64,000 nucleotides of DNA from Nostoc sp. LPT (GTDB taxonomy: Bacteria; Cyanobacteriota; Cyanobacteriia; Cyanobacteriales; Nostocaceae). The translations under genes were made by a program, and so were the position numbers. How positions within the stretch are numbered: the stretch's first letter is position 1; every line of letters begins with the position of its first letter. This document shows positions 1-8,286 of this stretch, one piece after another. The notes below the pieces were generated by a model. It was given only the letters and a program-made list of their open reading frames with translations, was not told the origin of the DNA and made no database searches. The stretch covers positions 1 through 64,000 of the forward strand of contig NZ_JABXKF010000166.1 in assembly GCF_017115165.1 (NCBI RefSeq). The letters run 5' to 3'.

Positions 1-2
1 AG

Positions 3-257
3 TATGGACAATACACAGTAGAACACCTCAATTCATCCCTTTATTATGCAACGCCAAAAATTCTTAATTCAGAGTACATCGTGGTTTTTGAAACTTCTTT
101 TTTTGCCGATATGCAGGGTTCATATAAGATTGTTCGACAAAAGTTTGTGCTTTTCTTCCAAATCCAAGCTTTTGCTCCAGGAATCTGGACTGTTCAGATA
201 TTGGTGGGTAATGATGAGCTTGTTCGAGTTCCCTTTGAAATATGCAAACCTTGCTAA
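3..257 (+). CDS. C-terminal end of an unidentified protein (5' end outside the window)
   Basis: An open frame enters from the left edge and ends with TAA at 255-257, giving 84 residues that begin YGQYTVEHLN and end VPFEICKPC. The composition is protein-like: alternating hydrophobic and aromatic residues suggest beta strands, and the end is Cys-Pro-Cys. I do not recognise the family. An overlapping ATG frame (46-264) is rich in Leu/Phe/Ser and looks like its shadow. The true start lies upstream of the window. Confidence 0.5.
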   Translation, partial: YGQYTVEHLNSSLYYATPKILNSEYIVVFETSFFADMQGSYKIVRQKFVLFFQIQAFAPGIWTVQILVGNDELVRVPFEICKPC

Positions 258-311
258 CTATTGAAAATATTCAGGTGGTTGGTGAATGACACTAACCACC
301 ATTTTGAGACT

Positions 312-2198
312 TTATTTAACTATTCCTGAATGACCGGGGATATCTGCCAAAGGTTCAAATCTTCCGCCTATGTATTTGGCGAGAAATTCCTCGGCGATCG
401 CAAAAAAGTGCAAGCGATTTTCTGGTCTGGCAAAACCATGTCCTTCATCACTGTAAAGTACATATTGCACTGGTAAACCAGCTTGTTGCATTGCGTTGAC
501 AATTTGATCGCTTTCTGATTGTTTCACTCGCGGATCGTTTGCACCTTGACCAATGAGTAAAGGTTTTTGAATTCGGTCAGCGAAAAATAAAGGCGATCGC
601 GATTTGAGAAACTCCTCTTCTGTCTCCAAGTTGCCAATGCGATGATAAATCATTGCTTTGATCGGTTCCCAATAGGGCGGTATAGTTTCTATCAGGGTAA
701 TTAGGTTACTCGGCCCGACAATATCCACGCCAGCAGCAAAAATTTTGGGTGTAAAAGTCAACCCCGCTAGGGTGGCATAACCTCCATAAGAACCGCCCAT
801 AATCGCAATCTTTTGCGGATCAGAAATGCCTTTTTCTACCAGCCAGTTCACGCTGTCAATCAAGTCATCGTGCATTGTGCCACCCCATTCCCGATTTCCA
901 GCATTCAAAAATGCTTTACCATAGCCAGTGGAACCGCGAAAGTTCACTTGCAACACGGCATAACCTCGGTTAGCTAGCCATTGCGTTGTGGGAGAGAAAC
1001 CCCAAGTATCCCGCGCCCAAGGGCCGCCATGAACCAGCAGGACTGTTGGGAGATTCTGCGTCGGTATTCCCACAGGAGTTGTTAAGTAACTGTGGATAGT
1101 TAAGCCATCCCGCGCTTCATAGGAAATCGGTTGCATTGAAGCTAACTGCAACGTTTCCAGTTTGGGCTGGTTGCTAAAAAGAAAAGTGCTAGTTTTGGAC
1201 TCTCGATTGTAGGCATGGTAATAAACTGGGCCATTATCAGTTCTATAAGCTAAAGCCCAAGTTTTATCTTCCAAATCGCGGCTAATTATAGAGAATTCTC
1301 CAGGACGCACCTTGGCGATTTCCTCAAAATCTGCGGCGATACTGCGATCGATTATCTGCCATTCTTGTTTATCTTTGTAGAAAGAAACTGCTTGAATAAC
1401 TCGCGTCAGTGGATGAATAATTATCCCCACGACATCATACTGCTCATCTTCAGCAATCACAGTTTCTTTACGGGTTTCTAGGTCAACAGCTAGCAGACGT
1501 TTGGCGTTAGCATCATGATTCCCTTGAATATAAAGGGTTTTACCATTATCTGAAAAACTTACAGAATTTCCTTCCTCTTCTGCCCCCCAATGGTGAAGAA
1601 TTTCCCACTGTTTATCGGGTTTCTGCAACAATAAATCGTAACCACCATCGGGTGTACTAGCTGTTGCTGCACGTATTTGTAACTGGGCGTTAGATGTCCA
1701 ACTGATAATGTTACCGGGGTTATCAGTATCGAACTCAACTGCACCATTTTTGAGGTTGATGCGGTAAACGTCAAACTTTTGAGGATTGTTCAAGTTCAAC
1801 GCTACCAGCGCTTCATCTGGAAATTTTGGTTCTAGTTCCACAAGTTCGGCCTTCACACCCTGGAATGGCGTCAAGTCACGCACAATCTTGGAGTGAATAT
1901 TAACCAAGTGGAGATGAAAGTTCTCATCGCCATCCGAGTCTTGCATATAAATCAACTGGTTGGCGTTATAAGTCCAGAAGAAAATGCGGATACCACGCTT
2001 TTTGTCAGCAGTTAGTATCTTGTCGTCTTCTTGTCCTATAGTTCGCAACCATACCTGCAAGACATTTTTCTCATCAGGGGCGATATATGCCAAGTACTTA
2101 CCATCAGGCGAGAGTTGTGGACTAGTTTTTTCGGGATTCCCAAACAGAATTTCGCGCGGAATCAACGGTGGTAGGGAGGGTGCTTGAGCAGATGACAT
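312..2198 (-). CDS. S9 family peptidase (prolyl oligopeptidase / acylaminoacyl-peptidase type)
   Basis: 628 residues, a typical length for the S9C/acylaminoacyl-peptidase branch. The N-terminal ~370 residues read as a beta-propeller (LSPDGKYLAYI, FSDNGKTLYIQG blades). The C-terminal alpha/beta-hydrolase domain carries the triad: Ser470 in GGSYGGY, Asp555 in GANDPRV and His587 in DEGHGFARPEN. The oxyanion region LLVHGGPW is present. Such enzymes cleave short peptides or release N-acylated residues in the cytosol; no signal peptide is visible. The start at 2198 fits the N-terminus and nothing upstream extends it. The gene is convergent with the unknown gene at the left edge. Substrate preference cannot be told from sequence. 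Confidence 0.9.
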   Translation of the reverse strand: MSSAQAPSLPPLIPREILFGNPEKTSPQLSPDGKYLAYIAPDEKNVLQVWLRTIGQEDDKILTADKKRGIRIFFWTYNANQLIYMQDSDGDENFHLHLVNIHSKIVRDLTPFQGVKAELVELEPKFPDEALVALNLNNPQKFDVYRINLKNGAVEFDTDNPGNIISWTSNAQLQIRAATASTPDGGYDLLLQKPDKQWEILHHWGAEEEGNSVSFSDNGKTLYIQGNHDANAKRLLAVDLETRKETVIAEDEQYDVVGIIIHPLTRVIQAVSFYKDKQEWQIIDRSIAADFEEIAKVRPGEFSIISRDLEDKTWALAYRTDNGPVYYHAYNRESKTSTFLFSNQPKLETLQLASMQPISYEARDGLTIHSYLTTPVGIPTQNLPTVLLVHGGPWARDTWGFSPTTQWLANRGYAVLQVNFRGSTGYGKAFLNAGNREWGGTMHDDLIDSVNWLVEKGISDPQKIAIMGGSYGGYATLAGLTFTPKIFAAGVDIVGPSNLITLIETIPPYWEPIKAMIYHRIGNLETEEEFLKSRSPLFFADRIQKPLLIGQGANDPRVKQSESDQIVNAMQQAGLPVQYVLYSDEGHGFARPENRLHFFAIAEEFLAKYIGGRFEPLADIPGHSGIVK

Positions 2199-2468
2199 AT
2201 TTTTATCCTCTACTTGACCTCTTTATTGTTACTTAGTGGTGAAAATGACAATTCATCCTATTGGATGAACCTAGCTAGAGAATATTTAGCAGAGAAGGGG
2301 CAAGAAAAAAGTTTTAACTTACTTTCTGTTGGCTATAAGATTATTTATCTTTTCTTTTGCGTCTTTCTCTAACGAGACGCTGTGCGATCGCAGTTATTAA
2401 AAGAATTTAGGTATTGTAGCAAGAACACCTAACGGCGAACAAGCAGCAAGGAAGTAATCTTCATAAAT

Positions 2469-2735
2469 GAGTCTTTGATACTCGGTGACGAGTCTTTGAT
2501 ACTCGTGAATGAGTCTTTGATACTCGGTGACGAGTCTTTGATACTCGTGAATGAGTCTTTGATACTCGGTGACGAGTCTTTGATACTCGTGAATGAGTCT
2601 TTGATACTCGGCGACGAGTCTTTGATACTCGCGAATGAGTCTTTGATACTCGGCAACGAGTCTTTGATACTCGCGAATGAGTCTTTGATACTCGGCGATG
2701 AGTCTTTGATACTTGTGTACGAGTCTTTTATACTC
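2469..2735. repeat. 13-unit, 21-bp tandem repeat array abutting recQ
   Basis: Core GAGTCTTTGATACTC recurs exactly every 21 bp from 2469 to 2721 (13 units). The last two units carry one substitution each. GAGT and ACTC at the core ends are complementary, so every unit can form a small stem-loop. The 6-bp linkers alternate between two types, giving a 42-bp superperiod. Unit 13 overlaps the recQ stop codon by two bases. With period 21 and no stop codons, several frames stay open. On the minus strand one reads as a perfect heptad repeat (EYQRLIR/EYQRLVA, 2397-2801), others as SIKDSF and NESLILG heptads; I treat these as side effects of the repeat. Confidence 0.95.
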
Positions 2736-4197
2736 ATTGACGGCAATTATCGCAATGTCCGCAACGCAAGTTAGCTGCTTCTTTATCAAAACCAAAGGCA
2801 TTTAACAAAAACTGCCAACGACACTGCTTAGTTGTTAGATATTGCTGCATCTGTTTAGCGGCGTGTAATTGCGTCGCTGGCTGATTTCCCGCTTTTTGAG
2901 CAATGGTGTAATGAAAAGGATCAAGCCAGTTTAGCTGACCGTTGCTATGGAGTAAAGCTAGCGCTGTCGCACCTTCGGGAAATTGTCGAGCTACTGCATT
3001 CACTTCTCCCTGTTTTGGTAATTTTTTCACAAGTTGCTGCGCTATTTGCTGTTGCGATCGCATTTGTTGTTGAAAAAACTCCTGTCTTTGTTTATCCCCT
3101 GAATCTAACCATCCCGTAGGTTCACTTACCAACGTCAAGGCTTCTGCCGGTTTCCCATCCCTTCCAGCGCGACCAATTTCTTGCACATATTCAGATAACA
3201 AATGTGGCGCGTGAAAATGTGCAACCCAGCGAACATCTGATTTATTTATCCCCATACCAAACGCACAGGTGCAAACCACAAAAGGTATTTTACCACTTAA
3301 CCAGCTTGCTTCTACTTCACGGCGTTCTGTTGCACCTAATCCCGCATGATAACTAGCTGTAGCATAACCCATCTCTGCTAACCATTGGGCTAAATCTTCA
3401 CTATCTCTCCGAGTGCGAACATAAACTAATCCCGATTGTTGCGGTCTGTTTTGAATAAACTTTAATAATTGTTGTTTCCTACCTCGTGGTGTCCAAGCAA
3501 TGCGAACGCTGGGATGCAAATTCGGACGGTAGGGATTCAAGCGGAAAATCTCTGGTTGCTGTAATTGTAAAACTGTTTGAATAATTTTTTGGGCTGAGGG
3601 GTCAGCAGTAGCAGTAAAAGCGGCGATACTAATTTTTGTTCCTGGTGGTTTTGATTTTAGCAATGCCGGACGCACTGCCCCTAATCTGCGATAAGCTGGG
3701 CGAAAAGTATCACCCCACTGCACTAAACAATGAGCTTCATCTAAAATCAAACCATTAATTTGCAATTGTGGGTGACATAATCTTTCCCACACTGGCACAC
3801 TTAATAAAGTTTCTGGTGACAAGTACAGTAATCTTAGATGTTGACGTTCTAAAGCTTGCAGAGTTGCACGGCGTTGAGATGAAGGTAATTCACTATGCAA
3901 AAGTGCTGCTTTTTGGTGGCTTTCTCGTAGTTCCTGTACTTGATTTTCCATTAGCGCCACCAAGGGCGAAACTACCAAGGTTAATCCTGTTTGTAGCAGT
4001 GCAGGAAGTTGAAAACAAATCGACTTCCCGCCACCTGTGGGCATAATAATCAGCGCATCTTTCTGTGCCAATAAACTGCTGACAATTTCTCCCTGCGGTG
4101 GACGAAAATCTTCATAACCCCAGATTTGTTGAAAAGCTGCGCGGACTTCTTGCCAAGATTTGGTTGTAGACTGATTCATAATCAATGATAAATGCAC
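2734..4197 (-). CDS. recQ: RecQ family ATP-dependent DNA helicase
   Basis: 487 residues. Superfamily 2 motifs in order: Q-motif region (FRPPQGEIV), Walker A MPTGGGKS near residues 50-57, DEAH near 152, AFTATA (motif III), YVRTRRDSEDLA (IV), SYHAGLG, CTCAFGMGINKSDVR (V) and QEIGRAGRDG (VI). The C-terminus holds RecQ zinc cysteines (CRWQFLLNAF, then RCGHCDNC) and then stops, so RQC winged-helix and HRDC domains are absent; this is a short, catalytic-core RecQ. It unwinds DNA 3'-5' in recombination and repair. M1 (4197) and M7 (4179) are both possible starts. The stop codon runs into the 21-bp repeat array. Confidence 0.92.
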   Translation of the reverse strand: MHLSLIMNQSTTKSWQEVRAAFQQIWGYEDFRPPQGEIVSSLLAQKDALIIMPTGGGKSICFQLPALLQTGLTLVVSPLVALMENQVQELRESHQKAALLHSELPSSQRRATLQALERQHLRLLYLSPETLLSVPVWERLCHPQLQINGLILDEAHCLVQWGDTFRPAYRRLGAVRPALLKSKPPGTKISIAAFTATADPSAQKIIQTVLQLQQPEIFRLNPYRPNLHPSVRIAWTPRGRKQQLLKFIQNRPQQSGLVYVRTRRDSEDLAQWLAEMGYATASYHAGLGATERREVEASWLSGKIPFVVCTCAFGMGINKSDVRWVAHFHAPHLLSEYVQEIGRAGRDGKPAEALTLVSEPTGWLDSGDKQRQEFFQQQMRSQQQIAQQLVKKLPKQGEVNAVARQFPEGATALALLHSNGQLNWLDPFHYTIAQKAGNQPATQLHAAKQMQQYLTTKQCRWQFLLNAFGFDKEAANLRCGHCDNCRQ

Positions 4198-4332
4198 CCA
4201 TATCCTTGAATGCTGAATATAGCCTCTGTTATCCAGCTAATGGTTCAGTAATTTCATCATCTGACACTACAAACCACTGACCCTAAGAATGAATTATAAT
4301 TTTTCAACCTATTAAATAAAAGATGTAGTGAG

Positions 4333-4770
4333 ATGAATGAAGAATTAAAACATCGATTTTACATCAACACCGACAAATCTAAATTAGATATTCAAATGAT
4401 TCATGATTTTTTACAAACTTCCTATTGGGCTGAAAACATCCCGTTAACCACTGTAGAAAAGTCAATAAACAATTCTTTATGTTTTGGACTTTATGAAGAT
4501 AATCAACAAGTTGGCTTTGCGAGAGTCATCACTGATTATGCAACTTCTGCGTTGTTAAAAGATGTTTTTATTTTGGAGCCTTATCGAGGACAGGGTTTAG
4601 GAAAATGGTTTGTAGAATACATTTTAGAATATCCAGAATTGCAAGACGTTCAAAGGTGGTTGTTAGGCACAAAAGATGCTCATGGACTTTATCGCCGTTA
4701 TGGATTTAAAAATTTGACAGAACCGGAAAAAATTATGATGCGTTTAAATGCCAATGCTAATCAAGTCTGA
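4333..4770 (+). CDS. GNAT family N-acetyltransferase
   Basis: 145 residues, the usual size of a single-domain GNAT. The acetyl-CoA binding signature is in DVFILEPYRGQGLGKWF (beta4, then R-G-Q-G-L-G). The C-terminal GLYRRYGFKNL matches the conserved final strand. The family moves acetyl from acetyl-CoA to an amine; the substrate cannot be inferred. It reads divergently from recQ with about 135 bp between, and stands alone. Confidence 0.85.
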   Translation: MNEELKHRFYINTDKSKLDIQMIHDFLQTSYWAENIPLTTVEKSINNSLCFGLYEDNQQVGFARVITDYATSALLKDVFILEPYRGQGLGKWFVEYILEYPELQDVQRWLLGTKDAHGLYRRYGFKNLTEPEKIMMRLNANANQV

Positions 4771-4884
4771 GCAAAGCGGGGGCAAACTAGTGCGTAGGCG
4801 TAGCCCGTCGTAGACATCGCTAACCCGCATTGACAGTTAGATTACAATCTAGGTATAGTTTCTCTGACTGGAGTTGTTCATCGG

Positions 4885-7356
4885 GTGATTCAATCCGATT
4901 CAATGACAAAGCATACCAGACAAGTATTACTTAGTGCGCTCAAGGTGGTTGTCTTATACCTGACACTGTTCCTACTATGCACAAGCAATAGTTGGGCGCA
5001 AATCACTACTGACAGCAAAATTTCTCCGCTGATTGAGAAGCTGATAGATAACGATACCCACATCAGTAGCCTTGCAGCAGATGCATTAGTTAATATCGGT
5101 TCCCCAGCAGTACCATCTCTGATTGAAGCTTTGAAAAATCAGGATATTAATCTTCGCTGGCACGCCGCTTCAGTTTTAGGAGATTTGGGTGCAGAAGCAG
5201 CACCAGCAGTTCCAGCCTTAAGTGCGGCATTGCAGGATGAGGATGGACAAGTCCGTTTGTACGCCACCTTAGCTTTAGGAAATATTGGTACAGCAGCCAA
5301 AGCAGCAGTTCCATCCTTGATGGCGGCATTACAAGACAAGGAGCAATTCGTTCGCATTTATGTTCCTTCTGCACTCAGAAAAATTGGTGTAGAAGCGAAA
5401 GTAGCTGTCCCAGTATTAACTGCTGCCTTAAAAGATCATAATCCCACTGTACGTTACAATTCAGCCTACGCTTTGGGTGCAATGGGTACAGATGCAGTAT
5501 CGGCTGTCCCGAATTTAATTGCCCTGTTGAATGATAACCAGTTTTACGTGCGTTTGGGTGCTATCAAAGGTTTAGGAGGAATAGCGGCAGGCTTTCAGGA
5601 CAAAGCAAATGCTTTACCTACCTCCAAGTTGCAGAAAGTCATCTCAGACTTTGAGCAGGTATTGACAACTATACAAAAATACAAAGATAAATTCACAGAG
5701 ACAGACATCAGGCTGATACGTCGCCCTCTCAATGCCCTGAAAGCAGAAAAAGAAACTCGCCTTTTTGATAGAGTTCTAGAATCGCTATTTAAGCATAAAT
5801 TACTCTTGGGAATTGCCGCCTACGTTATCTTACTGCCTTCTATTTGGTTAATTCTTTTGCGGCTAGCCCCTTTATGGTTGTTGAAAATTAACAACGCCCT
5901 CAAACCCTACACAGACTTTTCCCTCCCATTTATCAGCGTTAATGTACCTCTGCGATATGTGCTATTTGTTGGGTGGTTTCATTACCATCCCAGAATATTA
6001 GATGCATGGGTAGCTAAATATATCAAAGCAGCCCGCGAACAATTTCCCAAAAAGGATACAGTTAGCAGTCGCGCTTGTTATATTCCCATTCCCGTTGTTC
6101 TGGATGGTACAACAGTTCCGCAACTGATGAATGAGAATTTGCGCTCAACTTTCGAGAAACAACGTAGCTGTTTAGTAATTGGTGGGGAAGGGGGTATAGG
6201 TAAAACCAGTTTAGCGTGTCGAATAGCTGGGTGGGCAATGGCTGAGACTGAAGACCAACAACTCTGCAAACATTTGATGTTACCAGTGCTGTTAGAAGAA
6301 GAATTTCGGGTAACTGAAGGTAAGTCGTCGCTTTTAGAAGCCATCAGAGGACAGTTGCAAGCTTTAATTGATGAGCCAGAGCCGATTTGTCAAGAATTAC
6401 TGTTACGTTTGTTAAGAAAGAAACGCATTTTAGTAATTGTAGATCGGTTCTCAGAAATGAATGCGACTACACGAGAAGCAATTGAGCCGGAGTCGCCAGA
6501 GTTTCCGGTGAATGCATTGGTGATTACTTCCCGAATTGAGGAAAAGCTGGGGCGGGTTAATAAGACGATAATTAAACCTTTGCGGATTGAGGCTAATAAA
6601 CTATCGTCCTTTATGGAAGCTTATCTCATGCAGCGAGGTAAACGCGATCGCTTTACTGACCAGGAATTTTTTGACGCTTGTAACCGTCTTTCTCTGATGG
6701 TCGGTCAAAATAATATCACTGTCTTGCTGGCTAAACTCTATGCTGAACAGTTAATCGCCAGTAAAGAAGTTGCATCTAATATTTCTGCGTTGCCAGAGAA
6801 TATTCCTAATTTGATGCTGGGTTATATCAATGAACTCAATCGTGATGTTACAGACGAGCAATTTGATGACCGCACTGTTCATCAAATTGCCAAAACCATC
6901 GCCTGGGAATGCTTGCAGCAAAGTTATCAACCAGGAACCGCCAAGCGTGTAGATGCAGTAGCTGCATTAGCAGCTTTGGGTATTGATGACCCCGAAGCAC
7001 ACCTCAATTATCTGGAAAAGCGTCTGCACCTGATTCAAACTATTGGTTCTGCCAAAGACAGAATCCGTTTCTGTCTCGACCCTTTAGCTGAGTATCTTGC
7101 AGGTTGGTATTTAATCGAATTATATGGCAATAACGATGGCAAATGGCGATCGCATTTTTTCAAAAAGGCAGATGATTTAGTCAAAACAGGCAGACAAGAT
7201 GCCATTAAAGGCTTATTGTTGGCGGTGCGAGATTGCTACTTATCTGAGGTTCAAGGTAGCAAAGAAACCGACTTTGTACCCCAAAAGTTGGGTAAACTGG
7301 CTGGATTTACACCTCCAGTTACACTAGTTAGTACTGTGCAAACAGTAATACCATGA
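4885..7356 (+). CDS. membrane HEAT-repeat / NACHT-type STAND NTPase
   Basis: Up to 823 residues. The start at 4885 is GTG; ATG at 4903 gives a cleaner signal-peptide-like N-terminus (MTKHTRQVLLSALKVV, hydrophobic stretch, then WAQ). Residues ~45-235 are about six HEAT/PBS-lyase-like repeats (ALKNQDINLRWHAASVLGDLG type). A strong transmembrane segment lies near 305-330. The NTPase follows: P-loop GGEGGIGKTS near 433-442 and Walker B RILVIVDRF near 513-521, with an RIEEKLG-type sensor region after it. The C-terminus is helical. STAND NTPases act as signalling switches. Here the predicted topology would put the HEAT domain across the membrane from the NTPase. No partner gene is adjacent. Confidence 0.8.
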   Translation: MIQSDSMTKHTRQVLLSALKVVVLYLTLFLLCTSNSWAQITTDSKISPLIEKLIDNDTHISSLAADALVNIGSPAVPSLIEALKNQDINLRWHAASVLGDLGAEAAPAVPALSAALQDEDGQVRLYATLALGNIGTAAKAAVPSLMAALQDKEQFVRIYVPSALRKIGVEAKVAVPVLTAALKDHNPTVRYNSAYALGAMGTDAVSAVPNLIALLNDNQFYVRLGAIKGLGGIAAGFQDKANALPTSKLQKVISDFEQVLTTIQKYKDKFTETDIRLIRRPLNALKAEKETRLFDRVLESLFKHKLLLGIAAYVILLPSIWLILLRLAPLWLLKINNALKPYTDFSLPFISVNVPLRYVLFVGWFHYHPRILDAWVAKYIKAAREQFPKKDTVSSRACYIPIPVVLDGTTVPQLMNENLRSTFEKQRSCLVIGGEGGIGKTSLACRIAGWAMAETEDQQLCKHLMLPVLLEEEFRVTEGKSSLLEAIRGQLQALIDEPEPICQELLLRLLRKKRILVIVDRFSEMNATTREAIEPESPEFPVNALVITSRIEEKLGRVNKTIIKPLRIEANKLSSFMEAYLMQRGKRDRFTDQEFFDACNRLSLMVGQNNITVLLAKLYAEQLIASKEVASNISALPENIPNLMLGYINELNRDVTDEQFDDRTVHQIAKTIAWECLQQSYQPGTAKRVDAVAALAALGIDDPEAHLNYLEKRLHLIQTIGSAKDRIRFCLDPLAEYLAGWYLIELYGNNDGKWRSHFFKKADDLVKTGRQDAIKGLLLAVRDCYLSEVQGSKETDFVPQKLGKLAGFTPPVTLVSTVQTVIP

Positions 7357-7533
7357 TTAATTTCCAGCTTGTAATTCTGCTTGTAACTGCTGCACTCGTT
7401 CTACTGTCAACCCTGTAATTCTTGCAACTATTTCCACTGAAATACCCTCACGCAGTGAATTAAGTGCGACTTGCTCTAATGCTTTTTGGGCAGCTTTTTT
7501 TCCCAACTAGTTATTATTTCCATATATTCCTCT
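7357..7533 (-). pseudogene. C-terminal remnant of an Rpn/PDDEXK-type nuclease (putative transposase) gene
   Basis: On the minus strand the end reads ALNSLREGISVEIVARITGL then VERVQQLQAELQAGN and TAA (stop at 7357-7359). This is the characteristic tail of the cyanobacterial Rpn-family recombination-promoting nuclease/putative transposase proteins. Upstream, EYMEIITSWEKK fits the same family but is in another frame. The shift falls at a run of seven A (7 T on plus), so a single-base frameshift in a homopolymer is likely. The rest of the gene is gone, replaced by the 3' end of the 222-residue gene. Confidence 0.6.
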
Positions 7534-7534
7534 T

Positions 7535-8203
7535 TTAGACTGCTGCTCGCTCGGTCAAAGTATCATCTAAAGCAAAGCTAGTAGTTTTTTTCAGCACAAA
7601 AGTGTCATTCTCCTTAATTAAATCCCCAGTACAAACGACTGGCAACCTCTGATGATAAGCAGTCAGAGCCACATTGTATTCAGATTCACTTAAAAAAAGG
7701 TGGATTTGGCGGGGCTTGCTCACAACAAAGCCAACAATTGTAACATTGCCTGGATGATTTCGTTCTGTTAGTCGAATCACTATCCCCTGGATTTCAGTAT
7801 TCGGGATTATTGTAATGAGATCACTCAAAATGTCTAACTGAGAGCGGACTTCAACTTTTTCTAGAATTGACAAAATCTCAGCCATCCGTAGCGCATAAGA
7901 CCTGATTTCGGGATTGAGAGGTAAGGTAATATCAAATTCCTCACCAAAATCAGTTGTTTTAATCCAAACTGATTCTTTATTGCCAATTTGACTCTCTTGA
8001 TACCACCCCTGTGCTTGTAGATAGGATGTTAATTTCTGAGGGTCTAAATTAGAGAGAATATTCGGGTCACGCACGGTAACTATCATATAAACCCCCACTA
8101 AATCTAATGGTCTGGGTGCTATTTGAAATGAATAACCCGCAGCAGAGGCGATCGCATTGATGTAAGCATAGCTAAATTCCTCTTTCTGGGTAGTGATGTA
8201 CAT
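7535..8203 (-). CDS. hypothetical protein (222 aa), possibly chimeric
   Basis: No family recognised with confidence. Residues 1-38 (KEEFSYAYINAIASAAGYS) resemble the start of DUF4365-type proteins. From Met40 (codon at 8086) the text looks like the natural beginning of a different protein (MIVTVRDPNIL, then LTSYLQAQGWYQES and SVWIK). A G-rich stretch (GTGGGGG) precedes Met40 and could serve as its ribosome site. The body is mixed alpha/beta with no transmembrane segment. It follows the CHAT-STAND gene on the same strand 83 bp downstream, so co-transcription with that system is possible. The alternative is a shorter protein of 183 residues from Met40. Confidence 0.6.
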   Translation of the reverse strand: MYITTQKEEFSYAYINAIASAAGYSFQIAPRPLDLVGVYMIVTVRDPNILSNLDPQKLTSYLQAQGWYQESQIGNKESVWIKTTDFGEEFDITLPLNPEIRSYALRMAEILSILEKVEVRSQLDILSDLITIIPNTEIQGIVIRLTERNHPGNVTIVGFVVSKPRQIHLFLSESEYNVALTAYHQRLPVVCTGDLIKENDTFVLKKTTSFALDDTLTERAAV

Positions 8204-8286
8204 TCAACTGAAATTTATTGTTTATTCTTTATAGCAATTATTATTTGAATCGATACTGAGTAGGGGCATTGTAAATCCCTGTTAAA

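Noticed and set aside
46..264. 72-codon ATG frame at the left edge
   Set aside because: The overlapping frame 3-257, entering from outside, has better protein composition.
2469..2735. CRISPR array
   Set aside because: Period of 21 bp with 6-bp near-constant linkers leaves no room for unique spacers; no cas genes in the window.
2397..2801. 134-codon minus frame with heptads EYQRLIR/EYQRLVA, and sister frames 2429-2746 and 2475-2774 (plus)
   Set aside because: All frames through a stop-free 21-bp repeat stay open, and this one starts inside recQ without a ribosome site. Treated as repeat DNA, though a coiled-coil product cannot be excluded.
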